DNA of 27,720 nucleotides. Source: Spirogloea muscicola (lineage: Eukaryota; Streptophyta; Zygnematophyceae; Spirogloeales; Spirogloeaceae). How positions within the stretch are numbered: position 1 is the first letter of the stretch; each line of letters opens with the position of its first letter. A program made the position numbers and the translations under genes. The DNA is taken from contig WELB01000215.1 of assembly GCA_009602725.1 (NCBI GenBank), positions 193,351 to 221,070 on the forward strand. The letters are read 5' to 3'. The notes below the pieces were generated by a model. It was not told where the DNA came from. It searched no databases and worked only from the letters and a program-made list of their open reading frames with translations. Of this stretch, positions 12,936 through 23,473 are shown in pieces.

Positions 12936-15703
12936 ATGCCGCCTCGCCTGCGGATGATCGCCACGCTGAGTGCGGCAATGCAGGCACGGACGCCGCTGTC
13001 GCCGCCGAGGCATCGGCAGCGCCGCAGCGCCCTGACGCGCCTCGCTTGCGCCCTAGTGGTGGTTGGTGCAGTCTATGCCACAGCCGCTCACTGCCGTGGC
13101 AAAGGCGGGTCCAGCGGCGCTGGCGGCGGCAGGCGCCAGTTTGATGGGGCATCGCGTAAGCTTGCGACGAGCTCAGCACGGAACAACGATGCTGCGCTCT
13201 CGGCAGAGGCTGCGGCGACGTGGGGCGGGTGGAAGCTGGAGAGCCCGTTCGGATTCCAGCAGCAGCTGTGGGTCATGGCACCGGCTTGCTTCGACGGGAG
13301 CGGGCTAGCGGAGCTCGCAGTCGCCAGCTTCGTCTCACCGTCTCCGAAAGCTGCCGCTTCTCCCAGCATGGTGCCACTACTGCCATCAGAATCACTGGAA
13401 GAAATGCTTCGCCTGCGCCGCGCACGCCTTGAGACGGGCTGGCACTTCAAGCGCAAGCCCGCTGGCTGGCTCGCCCGTGGCGCTGCCAACAACCGCATCG
13501 ACTGGCGCCCCGGCACACGTTCCTGCTTCAACTCCCCCGGTCCACCACCAACGTTGCGCACTTAGTACAATGTGCTAATAGTCTTCTGCTTCTCGCTGCT
13601 GCCACTGGCCCGGCTCTTCGCCTGCCTGTACACAGGTGTGCTCCCTGCGCCCTGCCTTCTGATCCCAAATTTGAAAAAGGCAACATCTGGCCGGAGCTTG
13701 CTTAGGCACGGAGGGAGCACATACATACATACATGCCTTGAGTGCGTCCATATCCATGTCAATAATTCAAGGTCCAACTATCCCGCCTCTACCAGTCTAG
13801 TGGGGCCGCTTGCTCAACCACATGAATGGCTTGCGCCATTACAGGCCTGCCAGATGCTGTTGGAGTCTGCATGGTAGAGAACGCCGGTATTCATGGTAGC
13901 TCTTATCGTGTTGATTGGCAATCGGAAGCAGGAAGAGTTCCAGCTTCCTTCAGTGTCCCTATTAAGCATCAGCACCAATCTGTCAAATAGGTGAATCTAC
14001 TTCTGCTGCTCTCTCTCTCTCTTCCTGCCTAGCTTGCCAGATGCTCATCCAGTGCTGCTGTGCTCAGGGTGTTGCTTCAGAGAAGCCAAAAGTTGATGGA
14101 GCGGTTGGAAGTGCACGGGCCCAATGGTTTCCATGCTGTGGTGCTGAGAGAGGCCCTGAGAGCTGCATTGGAACAGCAATTAGGCCCTGACTGGCCTGCC
14201 TTCGAAGCTGCGGAGCTCCTGCAAGATTCTCCACTGGCTGGTGACTCTGTCCAATTTGAGTCTTCGTTGCACAATGCAAGTGACAAGTACCCAGTGTGCT
14301 TTGAGCAGGCCATCCTTCCTGGCCTTCTCAAGGTAAGACCTAATGTCTTTGTCTGATATACCTTGCTGATGCAATTTCTTGACGTCCTCTTACTTGAAGA
14401 TGGCTTACTTGCAGAGACTGTTAAGAATGGTACTTTCTCCTGAAGTCTTTCAATGGGTTTTCTTTCATTGTGTTCCAACCTGCTGATGGCCTTGAGATGG
14501 AACAATTGCTTCAATCAAATAGACAGGCCCCTTGCTACCATGGACCTGTCTGAGGCATGACATCTCATTATTGCCCCCCTGCTATAAATTTTTCACTCCC
14601 TTGGCAGATGGCGTATCACGAGGGCTGCTGACCTTGTGTCGACCTCGTCCATGACGGCAGGGAACTGTCTATCCAGGCGACATTAGTGTCGCCGAAGCAT
14701 TCCAACAGAGGCTTCACAAAGCCTTGGAGCTAAGCAGCACCTCTTCTGCGACTGCTACAAAAATTGTGCAACTCACCTCAGCTGCCTCTTTGCAACATTC
14801 AACAATGCTTCAACTCCTTTATGTGCAAAGAGTCGGCACAAGGCGCGTGTTTACAGACACGAGCGAGAAGGCCTTCCAAGCGATGATCCGAAATTTAGGG
14901 CCAAGTGTACAAGTTCGTACTGTGACGTTTGAATTTATGAGCTTCAAGGAGCAATTCATAGCATGTCAGAAAGCTCATGTGGTGGTCGCAATACATGGAG
15001 CAAATCTGCTCAACCCTACATTGTTTTCACGTGCTGGTACAGCAATCGTGGAGATTGCGCCATACAAGGTAAAGTATTATGCAGTATGTAGTGGTCACTC
15101 TGTATTGACAGCGTCACGCTGTTGCTTGTTGCAGCAAAGCCAATGAAAGCCCATCATGTCCGATGCTAGATGCTGTGTAAAGTGCAGATGGAGAAGGTTG
15201 CAATGCACTCCAAGTTCTTGCTGGGCATCATGACAAACATCAATTTCCGCTGACCCAAACAGATACAGCATCACATGTACGAGGTGCAGGCCATTGCGAC
15301 AGGGCTTGCTTACTATGGCCATCATTGCAGTCAGGGAACAATGCATGTGGAGGATAGAAAATGGGAACACCTCAGTCGCAAGGAATGTGCGATGGACGCT
15401 AGCTGCAAGGCCTTCCACACGCATGGGCGGAATGTCAGCCTGAGCGATGATGATGTCGTGCAACTTCAGGAATTATTGTCTGCAGCTTGCAGCTCTGCCA
15501 GACAAAGATTCGACTTGATTAGTGCAGATGACACCCTTCGGAAGGCTGTCAAGGAAAGCAATGCTTCAGAACCAGAGTTGAATTGCTTTCCGACGCCTTT
15601 TTTTTATGCATCCTCTCCGATGGATTTAAGGCATCGGTATAATTGGATGAGCTCAGGCGGACTACAGCCTCCGAGAACTTGCATTCTCAAAGCAATTGCA
15701 TAG
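12936..15703 (+). CDS. Family GT61 (DUF563) glycosyltransferase, type II Golgi membrane protein, at least four exons
   Basis: The product should transfer a sugar from a nucleotide donor in the Golgi lumen; acceptor and sugar are not predictable. Exon 1 starts at ATG 12936 (context GCCGATGCC) and has a basic N-terminus, then the signal anchor LACALVVVGAVYATAA (~residues 35-50). Its frame closes at 13565, so the donor lies before that; I could not fix it. Exon 2 (about 14041-14332) ends CFEQAILPGLLK at donor AAG|GTAAGA. Exon 3 (14661-15068) carries the GT61 core: LLYVQRVGTRRVFTD, VVVAIHGANLLNPTLFS with the HGA motif, and AIVEIAPYK before GTAAAG. Exon 4 (15263-15703) continues in phase with IQHHMYEVQAIATGLAYY and runs to the stop. 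Exons 2-3 and 3-4 join in phase 0. The total is roughly 580 residues, normal for the family. LINE debris ends about 100 bp upstream, and no clear promoter is seen. Confidence 0.8.
13718..13733 (+). repeat. (ACAT)n microsatellite in the presumed GT61 intron
   Basis: Four ATAC/ACAT units lie between exon 1 and exon 2 of the GT61 gene. A short (CT)n run at ~14010-14022 forms the pyrimidine tract ahead of the exon 2 acceptor TTGCCAG. Confidence 0.7.
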
Positions 15704-16639
15704 GCTTGCATAAATGGTTATGTTTTAGAGTAGGAGCTACTATTGCTTTGTGCTCTGCCGGCACCTAAGATGAGGCGGCTCTGATTTCTGAATTAGTGCA
15801 TGTCATCTTCACCATCCAGTCAAACACTAGGTGACAAGTACATGGGTCTTGCACTTTGTGGCCTGGTGCGAGGAGAGCTATCTTCACATCCTTCTGCTAT
15901 CTTGAAAATACTTCCCACTCAGTACTTGGGAGCATATACAAAGTACTGGACAACCATCAAGCTCGCGCGCTAAATAGCAGGTCACATGAGAGGGCTGTAT
16001 ACCCAACTCTTCATTCCAAGACCGACTGCACAGTATACATGGACTTCTGGTCAAGTGCACAGTGAGCATCTGGCAGTGGTGTGTGCAGCACGAGAAATAA
16101 GTAGCAACCCTGAATTTCCGTCCAACTGTCAGGAGGATAAGCTAAGCACATTGGGCCACCCACGTGTACGTTGGCAGGTGGGCTTGGTCTACATCTGCTG
16201 GGATCCTTGGCCGCCATTTTTCCTGCTGATCATATGTGCACAAGCCAACAGCAGGATACTGTACAGGAGGTCCTCTATGAAGACAAGGGTACTCACGTCA
16301 TTTGAGTCAGTTCTTGACAGTCATTTCAAAGTCACGAAGTTTTGATTGACGAGCTGCAAGAGTGGGCAGTCTCGTTTCCAACACTTACAATCGCCCTGCG
16401 TGTGAAACTCGCAAGCCTGCGTCAGTGGCATCAAATTGCATGCGCTCATGTTGAGCAGTGGTGCAGCCTTACACAAAGTGTGCGACGTCGCTGACATGGC
16501 TGTTAGCAGAAGGTCATTTGCTGTTGGCTGGTCAATGGTGGGTTGTTTCAATTGCACACGGGGCCGACTCTCCTGTTGAATGGATGACTCTTTGCCAGAG
16601 AACATGTAGCCGACCGTTTGAAAGAAGCTCTACCCAAAG
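15704..16639. other. Unassigned intergenic stretch downstream of the GT61 gene
   Basis: No coding exon, RNA gene or LINE segment is recognisable. The open frames are short and without motifs. The beginning is presumably the 3'UTR of the glycosyltransferase gene; no unambiguous polyadenylation motif was found. Confidence 0.4.
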
Positions 16640-16935
16640 AAAGAGAATGAGAAAGCAGATGGGTTTGAAAAGCGGGCTCAAAAGAACCTGAACACTTCGT
16701 AGCTACTTGAACAGAGAACGGCCGCCCACAGAATGGCCGAGATGCTTGACTCCCGGGCTGGCCGATCTCCTCAAGGGGCAAGGCAACTCTTGGTGCATCG
16801 GGCCGGCTGTTGTTGAAGATTATTCATTCTTTTGTGAGCTGGCTTTTCCTGCCCTTGCCCGCTTTGGAAGAAGCTTACTTCCTCGTGGAGCTTGTCCAGC
16901 CCCTATCCTCAATGGGCGAGCCCTTCTCTATGAGC
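16640..16935. repeat. Decayed hairpin-type 3'UTR relics, both strands
   Basis: 16640-16710 resembles an antisense 3'UTR (AGAATGAGAAAGC, TGAAAAGCGGGCT, ACTTCGTAGCTAC). 16820-16930 resembles plus-strand modules: GAGCTGGCTTTTCCTGCCC, a decayed stem, then GTCCAGCCCCTATCCTCAAT and GGGCGAGCCC without the left hairpin arm. Confidence 0.4.
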
Positions 16936-17124
16936 TGCTTCTCCTTTCAACCGACACGTCGTTAGACAGGGAACGCTTGTGCCGCCTCCCCTACCTATGG
17001 AAGCCTGAATATGGAAGGCCCTTTCATGGCTACTTGACATCAGTCCCGGCTGTCGTCCAACATATAGCCTCAGTAAATTAGCATTTTACCGAGTGGAGCC
17101 ATCGTACACTTAAGAGTCGCTCCA

Positions 17125-17200
17125 GAAGGAAATGCGCGCCCATTGAGAAGAGGGGCTGGCAGAGGCCAGCCCTAAGAAAATGGACAAATCCAAAGAGCCA
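17125..17200 (-). repeat. Antisense 3'UTR module with a perfect 8-bp hairpin
   Basis: GGGCTGGC (17153-17160), loop AGAG, GCCAGCCC (17165-17172) is the longest perfect GGGCTGG-type stem in the window. The CGCCCATTGAGAAGA border and the ATGGACAAATCCAAAGAG part of the module are present in reverse orientation. Confidence 0.6.
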
Positions 17201-17289
17201 AACAGATGCCGTACAGAAAAGCTACACACCGGAAGGAAGTGCGTGGCACCAGCTTACTAAGGACAGAGGGGCCACTGAGCGGCGGCCGA

Positions 17290-17568
17290 GCACAAAGAAA
17301 GTGCTCGCCCATTGAGGACAGGGGCTGGGAAAGCCAGCCCAAAAAAGAATGAACAGAGTACGAGAAGGGGTCCAGGGGAAGCGCTAAGAATAACAAGCAC
17401 ACGAAGAAACAAGGCAGCTACGAATCACTCAGTAACCCCTGCTAAGCAGCCGCAGATCAGAGATGCTAGGCTCCTGGAAGTGGGTCCCCTGGCCAGAGCC
17501 AGAGGCAGCAGCGAGGGCTCTGCCGGCACGAAGGTGCAGCGCGCGGGCCATAGACCTCTGCAGCGGAG
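17290..17568 (-). mobile_element. Antisense family B LINE tail plus 3'UTR
   Basis: On minus the tail runs from CTGCAGAGGTCTATGGCCC (~17568) through GTHFQEPSISDLRLLSRGY to the stop near 17430. The 3'UTR (17290-17427) has arms at 17322-17328 and 17334-17340 and a GGGCGAGCACTTTCTTTGTG end. It meets the plus-strand family C tail at ~17605 through a 40-bp bridge containing CCCCGGGAGAGTGA, a string repeated at ~17847. Confidence 0.65.
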
Positions 17569-17604
17569 CGTGAGGGCGTCAGCTCCAGACCCCGGGAGAG
17601 TGAT

Positions 17605-17825
17605 CCAGGCGATTGCTTTGCATCGCCGGGCTGGTCGCGCCCTTGCAGCAGCCTCTGGTTTGCGCAGCGGGGTTGCTCTTCCTCCCCTCAGCTCATCTGA
17701 CTTCCTACTGCTGACTCGGGGGTATTGAGGGCGCCCTGTCTGCCTAGCCTTTGGCTCCGTCATGAACACCTGTATGCATCTGGCTGGCAGTTTACAGCCG
17801 ATTTTTTAATATCAGCAGCCGCTTG
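17605..17825 (+). mobile_element. LINE family C tail plus 3'UTR
   Basis: Reads ALHRRAGRALAAASGLRSG and DFLLLTRGY to a TGA at 17726-17728, with no frameshift in this part. The 3'UTR has GGGCGCCCTGTCTGCCTAGC, CATGAACACCTGTATGC, GGCTGGCAGTTTACAGCC and the end AATATCAGCAGCCGCTT. It is the best preserved family C terminus and can serve as reference for the others. Confidence 0.7.
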
Positions 17826-17849
17826 TGAGAGTGAGGGCTGGCGGGACCC

Positions 17850-19150
17850 CGGGAGAGTGAGGGCGTCATTGATAGGGAGGGCCTGAAGCCACGCCGCTGC
17901 CCCCGGGTAGGAGGCCGACTAAAGTCTCGCGCGCCCGCGCAAGTCGGCCTCGGGGAGCTGCAGCACGGCGGTGGTGCAGGCGGCCTAATCGACCACGGCC
18001 GCGAAGCGCGCTTGGACGCGCAGGTCAATGGTGTGTGCGAGGTGCGCAAAGGAGATCGCCTGGCCTGCCAGGTCCGGGTGCGCCGCGAGCAGCTCCTGGT
18101 GGGCGGAGCGAAGCGACACCTGGAATGGCAGCGCGCCCATGTCGACCTCCACCATCGCCTGCTCCAGTGCACGCCTGCCGTGGACCATGAAGCGCTGGGC
18201 CACGGAAGCGGCAGTCTGCGCCCAGCTGCCGAGGTATGCAGCCCGGCAAGAACGGGCGAGCGGGCGCAGGCCGAGACCACCGTGGCTGACGGGTAGCGCC
18301 GCCTGGTGGATAGCGGCTGGCGACTGGAGGAGGCACTGGTGTCGGACCAGGGCCGCCAAGCTCGCCACCATGCCTGCGTCAAAATCCGCGGAAGCCGCCA
18401 ACGCCCCTGGGGACGGCGGAGTGGCCCGAGTCAAGCACTGGGGCCGCTGCCCAATGGCCTTGGTCGACATGGCCAACGACAGCTGCATATCGTCCAGCTC
18501 GGGAAGCCGGGACGCAGGCTGAAGATGCTCCGCAAGGTGGACTCGCAGCTGCCCCTTCACGAAGGACGGCGCGCCAATGGGGACCCCAACAGGGTGAAGC
18601 CATCTGCTGGAGTCTGGCAGCCGGTGGGTAGCGTCAGGGTGGCTGGGAGGCCGCAGGGAGACCAAGCCGCGCACTTCGACGCCCGGGTGGACAGGCCGAG
18701 GGTGGCCAGCTGCAGCTCAAAGGTGACGAAGGCTGCCGCCACGTCTTCCGGAGGGCCGACTATGGTGGTGTCGTCCGCGAAGGTGGGGAGTAGGACTCCT
18801 GGGTGTGCCGCTGCGGTAGCCTGCAGAGCCCGGTGGTGAGCGAGCGCAAAGTAGAAGCCGGCGAGGGGGTCCCCTTGCCGCGTGCCCGCTTGGGACTGCA
18901 GAACATCCACTTGATCACCCCCTGTCCGCCAGAGGAGGTCGCTGGGCTGACGGTACCCCAAGCGGGAAAAGGGTACCAGGGAGGGGAAGGATGCACGGAG
19001 CTCCTCCGCAATACTGGCGCGCTCCACAGTGTTGAAGGCATTCTTCACGCAACGACCAGCACCAGCCACTCCGGGTGCTGGTCCAAGGTCGCACGAACCC
19101 CGTGGACGACGGCCTCGCCCCCTCGCCCGTCAAGATTCTTATTACAAAGA
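17850..19150 (-). pseudogene. LINE reverse transcriptase palm and thumb, antisense, inactivated
   Basis: The only RT palm in the window. On minus, motif A reads KNAFNTVERASI (~19045-19010), then QAGTRQGDPLAGFYFALAHH (~18890-18835), the catalytic FADD (18781-18770) and a GFTLLG stretch (~18610). After a 1-nt shift near 18595 come VPIGAPSFVKGQL and the thumb, with LPVSHGGLGLRPL, AHQELLAAHPDLAGQA and RFAAVVD. Three lesions are visible. A 1-nt loss near 19051 removes the motif A Asp codon (the expected GTTGACGTG is GTTGCGTG). The second is the shift near 18595. The third is a nonsense change, TAG for AAG, at 17985-17987. Homology continues at DNA level to ~17850, just short of the CCHC region. 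It overlaps in content with the 5866-7370 copy and shows what lies upstream in that family. Confidence 0.8.
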
Positions 19151-19287
19151 TAGACGGCATGTCTTGCCTGGTCGGTGGCGAGGTCCATAAAGCCTGTGCG
19201 CCCGCACCAGCGGCACGCGGGTGGACCCGGGGCCGAACAGATGCTCGCGCCGCTCCATGACCGCCACTCTCCCCCCTACCCCGACTT

Positions 19288-19372
19288 TCTGTAGGTGATG
19301 TGCGTGTTGGATGTGCCTGCCTTTGTACTCGGCCATTTGGCATTTGTTTGTTTCACATACACGAAAATCTCC
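19288..19372 (+). repeat. Family A LINE 3'UTR, solo
   Basis: GTGCCTGCCTTTGTACTCGG, CCATTTGGCATTTG and CATACACGAAAATCTCC match the family A 3'UTR with several changes; the right GGCC of the core is lost (GGCA). There is no coding tail upstream. Confidence 0.6.
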
Positions 19373-19404
19373 TTTCTGAGGGTTTGGTCTTGTACATTTC
19401 TTTG

Positions 19405-19620
19405 GGCTCCATTCTTCCCGGCGGCTACTAACTCGAGGTTACGACAAGTACGAAGTCATCCTACATGGTCCTTGCTGGGTCCTGTCTTTCAGCGCTTACA
19501 GCGCTATTTTGGCCATTTCGTACCTGGTCAAGCTTTATCGGGCTGGCATTTTACAGCCCTCGCCCCCCTTTAGGGAGAGCTTTAGGGAGAGCCACTTTCG
19601 GGAGAGCCACTTACTCACAG
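19405..19620 (+). mobile_element. LINE tail stub plus 3'UTR stem-loop
   Basis: CGGCGGCTACTAACTCGAGG keeps a decayed LLTRGY. The 3'UTR has CATCCTACATGGTCCTTGC, CAGCGCTTACAGCGC, and hairpin arms GGGCTG (19540-19545) and CAGCCC (19554-19559). Its GGGAGAGC end is amplified three times, twice as TTTAGGGAGAGC and once as CGGGAGAGCC (19567-19614). The leader resembles that at 10311-10390. Confidence 0.5.
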
Positions 19621-19689
19621 CCATAGCGCTACACTGGAGAGCTGGATGAAGGTAGCGAGGGCTTTGAAAATAATAATGGCTCTCTCACT

Positions 19690-19815
19690 CTGTGTTCCTT
19701 TGTGTGCTTGTTTTTCTTAGCGCTTCCCCTGGCCCCCTTCTCGTACTCTGTCCATTCTTTTTTGGGCTGGCTTTCCAGCCCCTATCCTCAATGGGCGAGC
19801 ACTTTCTTCTCTCAC
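19690..19815 (+). repeat. Family B 3'UTR with terminal stem-loop
   Basis: TTAGCGCTTCCCCTGGCCCC, TCTGTCCATTC, arms GGGCTGG (19764-19770) and CCAGCCC (19775-19781), a 4-nt loop CTTT, then TCAATGGGCGAGCACTTTC. There is no coding tail upstream. Confidence 0.65.
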
Positions 19816-19859
19816 TAGGTGAGGGGGCAATAGAAGCTCCAAAACAACAAACAAACCAA

Positions 19860-20225
19860 CAGCTCTACCAATTAAAGGTAGTGGCTGTGAAAGGCCAGCC
19901 TAAAAAGAATGAACAAGGTCCAAAGAGCCCAAAGGCGCCTAAACCACACAGCCATGCAGCGGATGGGAGCTTAGTAAGCTAAAGGAGCTCTGGTTCACTG
20001 GAGCTGGCCTTGCACATTGTAAGGCCAGCCCTAAAGCCAGGCCTGATCAAGAAAGTGCTCGCCCAGCCAGAAGAGGAGCTGGCAAAACTATTACCAAGTG
20101 ACCATCCTTCATGGTACTTGCCTATTTGTGTGTTTTAGCGCTTTCCGCCCCCTGCGGACCTTGTCCTTTTGTTCCGGGCTGGCTTTCACAGCCCTTGGAC
20201 GAGCTTACTATCTACACATTACCCC
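19860..20225. repeat. Cluster of hairpin-type 3'UTR modules, both strands
   Basis: 19883-19900 is an antisense hairpin (GGCTG, CAGCC) followed by AAAAAGAATGAACAAGGTCC. 20003-20029 is a perfect 9-bp stem, GCTGGCCTT, 9-nt loop, AAGGCCAGC. 20100-20210 is a plus-strand module with CATCCTTCATGGTACTTGCC, TTTTAGCGCTTTCCGCCCCC, GCGGACCTTGTCC and arms GGGCTG (20176-20181) and CAGCCC (20189-20194). Confidence 0.55.
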
Positions 20226-20551
20226 TCTCGAGGAGCTCTCCCTCAAATGTTTACCCCAACGGGACTTGTCCATCACGATTGTTCAGTGACTCAGCAGGCC
20301 CTCCCTCCTCATTCTCCTGGGCATCTCCTGTGGGCCAGGTATTTCTCCAGGCTCAGCTTGTGGCTATGGCGGAGATTCTCTTGATGGCTAGCAGACAGCA
20401 CTTGGAAGGCCCCCTGCAGAGAAAGGGACCACTTGCTAGGTTACTCATCCACAGCTCAACCGCCCTTTCCTGTCGACCAGCTGCTGGAGACTGCTAGACG
20501 CTCTTCTTGCCGCTCCAGCTGAAGCCGACGGCCCTACTCCGAAGCCCAAAA

Positions 20552-21704
20552 ATGGCAGTCAAGGCTGCGGCATTCGCCGCCCTGCTCACTGTGCTGCTTG
20601 GGGGTGAGCTTGATCCAGCTCTGTGCCCAGGGCGTTTCTGTAGTAACTTCTGCATTTGTATGGATTGCAGGCACAGGAGTAGCACTCGCATGTGAGGGGA
20701 AGCTATTATGCTTATGAACCGAATTGAAAGCGTCTCTAACGCACTCTCACGTACATCGCAGCGACAGCCTTTGAAGCCGAGGCTCAAGCATGTCTTACGA
20801 CCTGTACCAGTGAATGCTGCTTGGTCAGTTCCTCTTCCTTCCTCAAGGCGTGACCTGCTTTGTCCTCATCTTAAGCACTTGCAATCTCATATCGCCTATA
20901 TCCGCTTGCCGCCATCGTTTTACAGGTAGGCGACTTAACAGTTACGAGGATTGCATAGTCATGACCTTCTATTGACTGTGGTCACGCACTGCAACCACAC
21001 AATCACTCTGCTTGACTGCGACGCAGTGTCTTCGCGCAAACAATACCTGCGGCTGCTGTCCGTCCAACCAAGTTTGCTACCAGGTTCGTGTTGCTGCACC
21101 TTAAGCTACTCATAATCTCACATACCAACCTCTGAATGTCACTCTGAATGTCACTTCTTAATACGCCTTCGTGCTACATGGGTGACTCTGCCTTGGCGTT
21201 TCACACGCAGGGACATTGTGTCCTGGAACAGCAAACATGCCCACTGGCGCCTCCTAGCACTGCTGTTGTCCTTTGTCCTACCGGGGAAGTGTGCTGCCCC
21301 AGCACTCATCAGTGTGTTCCTTCTAAGCGTGTCTGCTATGCCAAGACTTACCACGGGTGTGAAGTACCTTTGCTGCCCCCCTAACCAGGTGTGAACAGTG
21401 TCTACTTCTGCTAGACGCAAGCGCTTGCTGCAAGTCGTCATATGAAGCTATGCTGCCAAAGGGTGCGCTGCTGCAGCTACATATTACTGCTGAATATGAA
21501 AAAGATGCTAAGGCCTCCTAAGATGTCGTTGTCAAACTAAGAATTGAAAGGGAAGTGTTGGCCACAGCGCCTAGTAACAGAAAGAGGTTGTGATTACTGA
21601 CATGGTATTGTCTTCCTTTTTTCTAGATATGCTGCAATGGAGGAGGGCCAGTGATGCCTGATAGCAGATTTGTCTGCATCACTGGCCCTGCCTGCCCAGT
21701 ATAA
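20552..21704 (+). CDS. Secreted cysteine-rich protein, six exons (granulin-like CC motifs)
   Basis: Exons: 20552-20603, 20671-20691, 20762-20823, 21027-21083, 21211 to about 21363, 21627-21704; phases agree across the junctions. ATG 20552 (CAAAAATGGC) is the first in frame. Exons 1-2 encode the signal peptide AVKAAAFAALLTVLLGGTG followed by VALA. The mature part is short and has about 21 Cys: ACLTTCTSECCL (exon 3), CLRANNTCGCCPSNQVCYQ (exon 4), VLCPTGEVCCPSTHQCVP (exon 5), ICCNGGG and CITGPACPV before the stop. CC pairs and the CP-x-G-x-x-CCP spacing recall granulin or whey-acidic repeats, but family membership is not established. The exon 5 donor is uncertain: GAA|GTACCT keeps frame, whereas CAG|GTGTGA (21388) would add a CCPPNQ motif but needs a frame change. 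About 140 residues. An extracellular or cell-wall location is inferred from the signal peptide. Confidence 0.7.
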
Positions 21705-23470
21705 CGACAGTACCTCTTCAATCGCAGTTGCTGTTGCGCTAAAGCTAGACTTGCAATGAGCCTGTGCAGCCTGTGCAATGTCACAGACTTAGGGCCGAAG
21801 GCCCTTTCTTGTTCTCAATAAGGGGGCATGGACCCACACACAGCTGGATCGTATTGCTGGCATGCATATGATAGCAGATAGCTGTCACCAACTATTGCCT
21901 TGAGCTAGATGCAATGCGCTATCTCATACTAAGAGGCCTCTGCTCGAGACCAATCTTGTGTACGTGGATGAAATTGTTGAGCTTTGTTTGCTTCACATGA
22001 TGTTCATTATCCAACTTGTGTGGTGTCGAGGCTATTGTACACATTCTGAGGGCCAGCAATTGTATCACATCTCAATGATCAACCCACAGGCCACAGATGG
22101 CCCCACTTTGACCTCAGCTTTATTGCTGTACTTAAAGGTGCTGAGCTTGACAATCTGTTTGAATGGCTTGCTTTCTGGGTTTGGCTTTCTACATCTAGAG
22201 AAGCCTAAGCTACATCTTGCTCATCTCTTGCCGAAGTTGGCCACTGACTTGTGAACATTACCTGGCAGGTTGTCAAGGTTAGGCAGAGCGTGCAGCAGTG
22301 GAGCACGCTGGCCGGCAGGTCAGGCCTGCACAGCAGGTACGAGCATCACTCATCTGTCAGCTAGTATCAAGGCAGCAACAACGCCATGTACTACAGCAGT
22401 ACGGTGAAGGGAGAAATGGATGTCATGCTCAAGCGTTCATAAGGGCAGTAGCATTGAGAAGCCAGCTAGAGGAGTGGACGAGTGGGGCAAGAGTTGCATG
22501 GGCCAAAGGTGCGAGTCAGAAGAGGCAATTTGATGGAGTCTTCCAGCTGCTGGAGTTGGTGCAGTTGCCCACTAGCTGAATTCAATTGGTTCCTAATGAG
22601 AGCCGGTGTCTGTGAGGAGCCAGTCAGACCGGATCATTGCTGGTGTTGCAGACTTCTGCTGCCGCTACGCATGAGGTGCTTTGGTCTGCGGCACAAGGTA
22701 AGTCGGCAACGTGCTTCAAGTAGACAGCATTCAAGTCGACGCACTGGAGGAATCCTGTAATAGTTACACTAGGATATACTTACATTCCCTTGCCTCAGCA
22801 ACCAGGATAAGAGTCCTCCAAAGGGGTCATCACAGGAAAGTCAGATTTTTCAGAGGTGGCTGGCAGGTGGCTATGGGCTGTGCCACAAGAGGTAGTGGCT
22901 GTGAAAAGCCAGCCGGAGTTATTGCTCCTAACTGGCATAAGCACAGCAGTTTAAGGTGCAACGGGGCCCAAGGCAAGCACAGAAGTGGACTTCTCGATTG
23001 TAGTCAACAGCCACAGCCTCCTGTATCTCCCACTTCGTGTCCTCAGCTGGGCTTATGCGCCCCTCCATAGAACCAGCAGACTAAAGCTGTCTCTGCGGCA
23101 CAGACTCAGACCTGCTAATGGCAGTAGATGACATTCTAGACTGATACATACGCCCGCATTCACGTTGGGTTGGAGCCTTGGATAGGAATGCATGGCTTCC
23201 ATGCATGATGCATAGCTTCCATGCACCCTAGCATCGGAGCAATGGGGTGGCCTCAGATTCAAGTTATACCCGATGTGCCGGTGCATCCCTTCTTACAGGG
23301 AGGGCTCTAACGACTCATAGGCTGTCAAGACTACTCAGCTAACCCGCAAGTCACCAAAGTACCACAATCAACACTTCAAAGACTTCGACATGAGTATCAG
23401 CCAGAATAAGCAAGCTCGAACATTTACTAGGCCGCCTATTTTGCAAAGTTTGCGTTCCATGGAGCCACAG
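21705..23470. other. Unassigned stretch between cysteine-rich genes
   Basis: No firm gene. A possible exon at 22652-22697 (acceptor GTTGCAG, donor AAG|GTAAGT) has a phase that would fit the downstream paralogue exon at 24074, but its content is not diagnostic. An antisense hairpin relic (GGCTG 22897-22901, CAGCC 22910-22914) and a 20-bp-period tandem palindrome at 23189-23225 are the only repeats seen. The open frame 21958-22254 has no motif. Confidence 0.35.
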
Positions 23471-23473
23471 ACA

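Noticed and set aside
12685-13179. 164-codon minus-strand frame opposite GT61 exon 1
   Set aside because: Crosses LINE debris and the GC-rich first exon; no motif. The plus-strand frame has a signal anchor and joins GT61 exons.
13572-13877. Hydrophobic frame (FCFSLLPLARLFACLY) after GT61 exon 1
   Set aside because: Same frame as exon 1 but separated by a stop, then runs into an ACAT microsatellite. More likely intron; no alignment to GT61 supports it.
20111-20497. 128-codon plus-strand frame upstream of the cysteine-rich gene
   Set aside because: Begins inside a LINE-type 3'UTR module and has no motif.
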